NCBI RefSeq assembly: GCF_000298195.1 | Contig: NZ_BAHC01000169.1 | Location: forward strand, 1 to 64,000 | Source of the DNA: Gordonia rhizosphera NBRC 16068 | Lineage (GTDB): Bacteria > Actinomycetota > Actinomycetes > Mycobacteriales > Mycobacteriaceae | Length of the DNA: 64,000 bases | Direction of reading: 5' to 3' | Shown: in pieces, positions 63,584 through 64,000 of the stretch | Numbering within the stretch: position 1 is the stretch's first letter | How the letters are laid out: each line of letters starts with the position of its first letter | Made by a program: the position numbers and the translations under genes | The notes under the pieces: model-generated | Told to the model about the DNA's origin: nothing | The model's input: the letters and a program-made list of their open reading frames with translations, nothing else | Database searches by the model: none

Positions 63584-64000
63584 GTGAGCCGGTGTTCGTG
63601 GATCTCACCGCGCGTCCGGCGGAGGGCCAACCGCTGGTGGCGCCGCCCCCACATCCGACGATCGTGTTCGAGGGAGCCGACCGCTACCCCGACGACACGT
63701 CGGCCCGTCTCGCCACCGAGGCCGCGACCATCATCGCCCGCTATCCGCAGGCGCGCTCGGCGCTGCTGCCGCTGCTGCATCTGGTGCAGTCGCACGACGG
63801 TCAGATCACCCGGGCGGGGGTGAGATTCTGTGCGGCACAACTCGATCTCACCGAGGCGCAGGTCGCCGCGGTCGCCACCTTCTATTCGATGTACCGGCGA
63901 TCACCCACCGGGGAGTATCTCGTCGGGGTGTGCACCAACACACTGTGCGCGGCGATGGGTGGCGACGAGATCCTCGCGGCGGTCGAGGAACACCTCGGCA
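63580..64000 (+). CDS. nuoE: NADH-quinone oxidoreductase subunit E (partial)
   Basis: The window ends inside this gene. The 140 codons present give a thioredoxin-like 2Fe-2S subunit: [33 protein letters not shown] and the first cluster cysteines in [13 protein letters not shown]; the remaining ligands lie beyond the end. ATG 63580 overlaps the nuoD stop. Confidence 0.95.
   Translation, partial: MSEPVFVDLTARPAEGQPLVAPPPHPTIVFEGADRYPDDTSARLATEAATIIARYPQARSALLPLLHLVQSHDGQITRAGVRFCAAQLDLTEAQVAAVATFYSMYRRSPTGEYLVGVCTNTLCAAMGGDEILAAVEEHLG

Overview
The window comes from a GC-rich actinobacterium of the order Mycobacteriales, most like Gordonia or a close relative. This rests on an orphan receiver protein followed by nuoABCDE (the order known around Rv3143 and nuo in M. 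tuberculosis), the CoA-thioester gene complement, frequent GTG starts and ATGA stop/start overlaps. I saw no tRNA, rRNA, CRISPR array or transposase.

Region 1 (about 1-26,900) is a catabolic gene cluster whose substrate I cannot name. It holds beta-oxidation-type genes (two enoyl-CoA hydratases, two acyl-CoA dehydrogenases, a thiolase, five short-chain dehydrogenases plus two broken ones, and thioesterases), two metal-dependent amidohydrolase-2 proteins, a PaaK-like ligase with a small partner, a thiolase-fold protein without thiolase catalytic residues beside a DUF35 protein, an unusual AMP-binding protein, an aldehyde dehydrogenase, an alpha/beta hydrolase and a GNAT/acyl-CoA-synthetase fusion. 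Two TetR regulators and several repeated promoter motifs suggest co-regulated divergent units.

Region 2 (about 27,000-41,900) starts with an aldehyde dehydrogenase and an NDMA-type alcohol dehydrogenase, then the phenylacetate pathway. The minus strand carries paaABCDE-paaK-araC and a paaF/paaH/paaG-like operon. The plus strand carries a TetR regulator (likely PaaR), paaZ, an EthD-family gene and paaI. Three similar operator-like boxes sit in front of paaA, between the paaF-like gene and tetR, and in front of paaZ.

Region 3 (about 41,900-52,830) is a defence island between paaI and tgt. A 4.1-kb segment bounded by two 172-bp copies of the 3' end of paaI (exactly 4,140 bp apart) contains the ruins of a type I restriction-modification operon (hsdS and hsdR fragments around an intact AlbA_2/ATPase gene) and a broken gene fused in frame to the second paaI copy. 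A complete type I Wadjet system (jetABCD), an anti-plasmid SMC-like machine, follows directly.

Region 4 (about 52,860-64,000) is chromosomal backbone: a tgt homologue lacking three of four zinc ligands, a small lipoprotein, a TipA-type MerR regulator with a MerR-type promoter, an inverted array of 21-bp repeats, a murF-like gene divergent from ddl, a large pRiA4b ORF-3-family gene, an orphan receiver protein, and the start of the complex I operon, cut by the window end inside nuoE.
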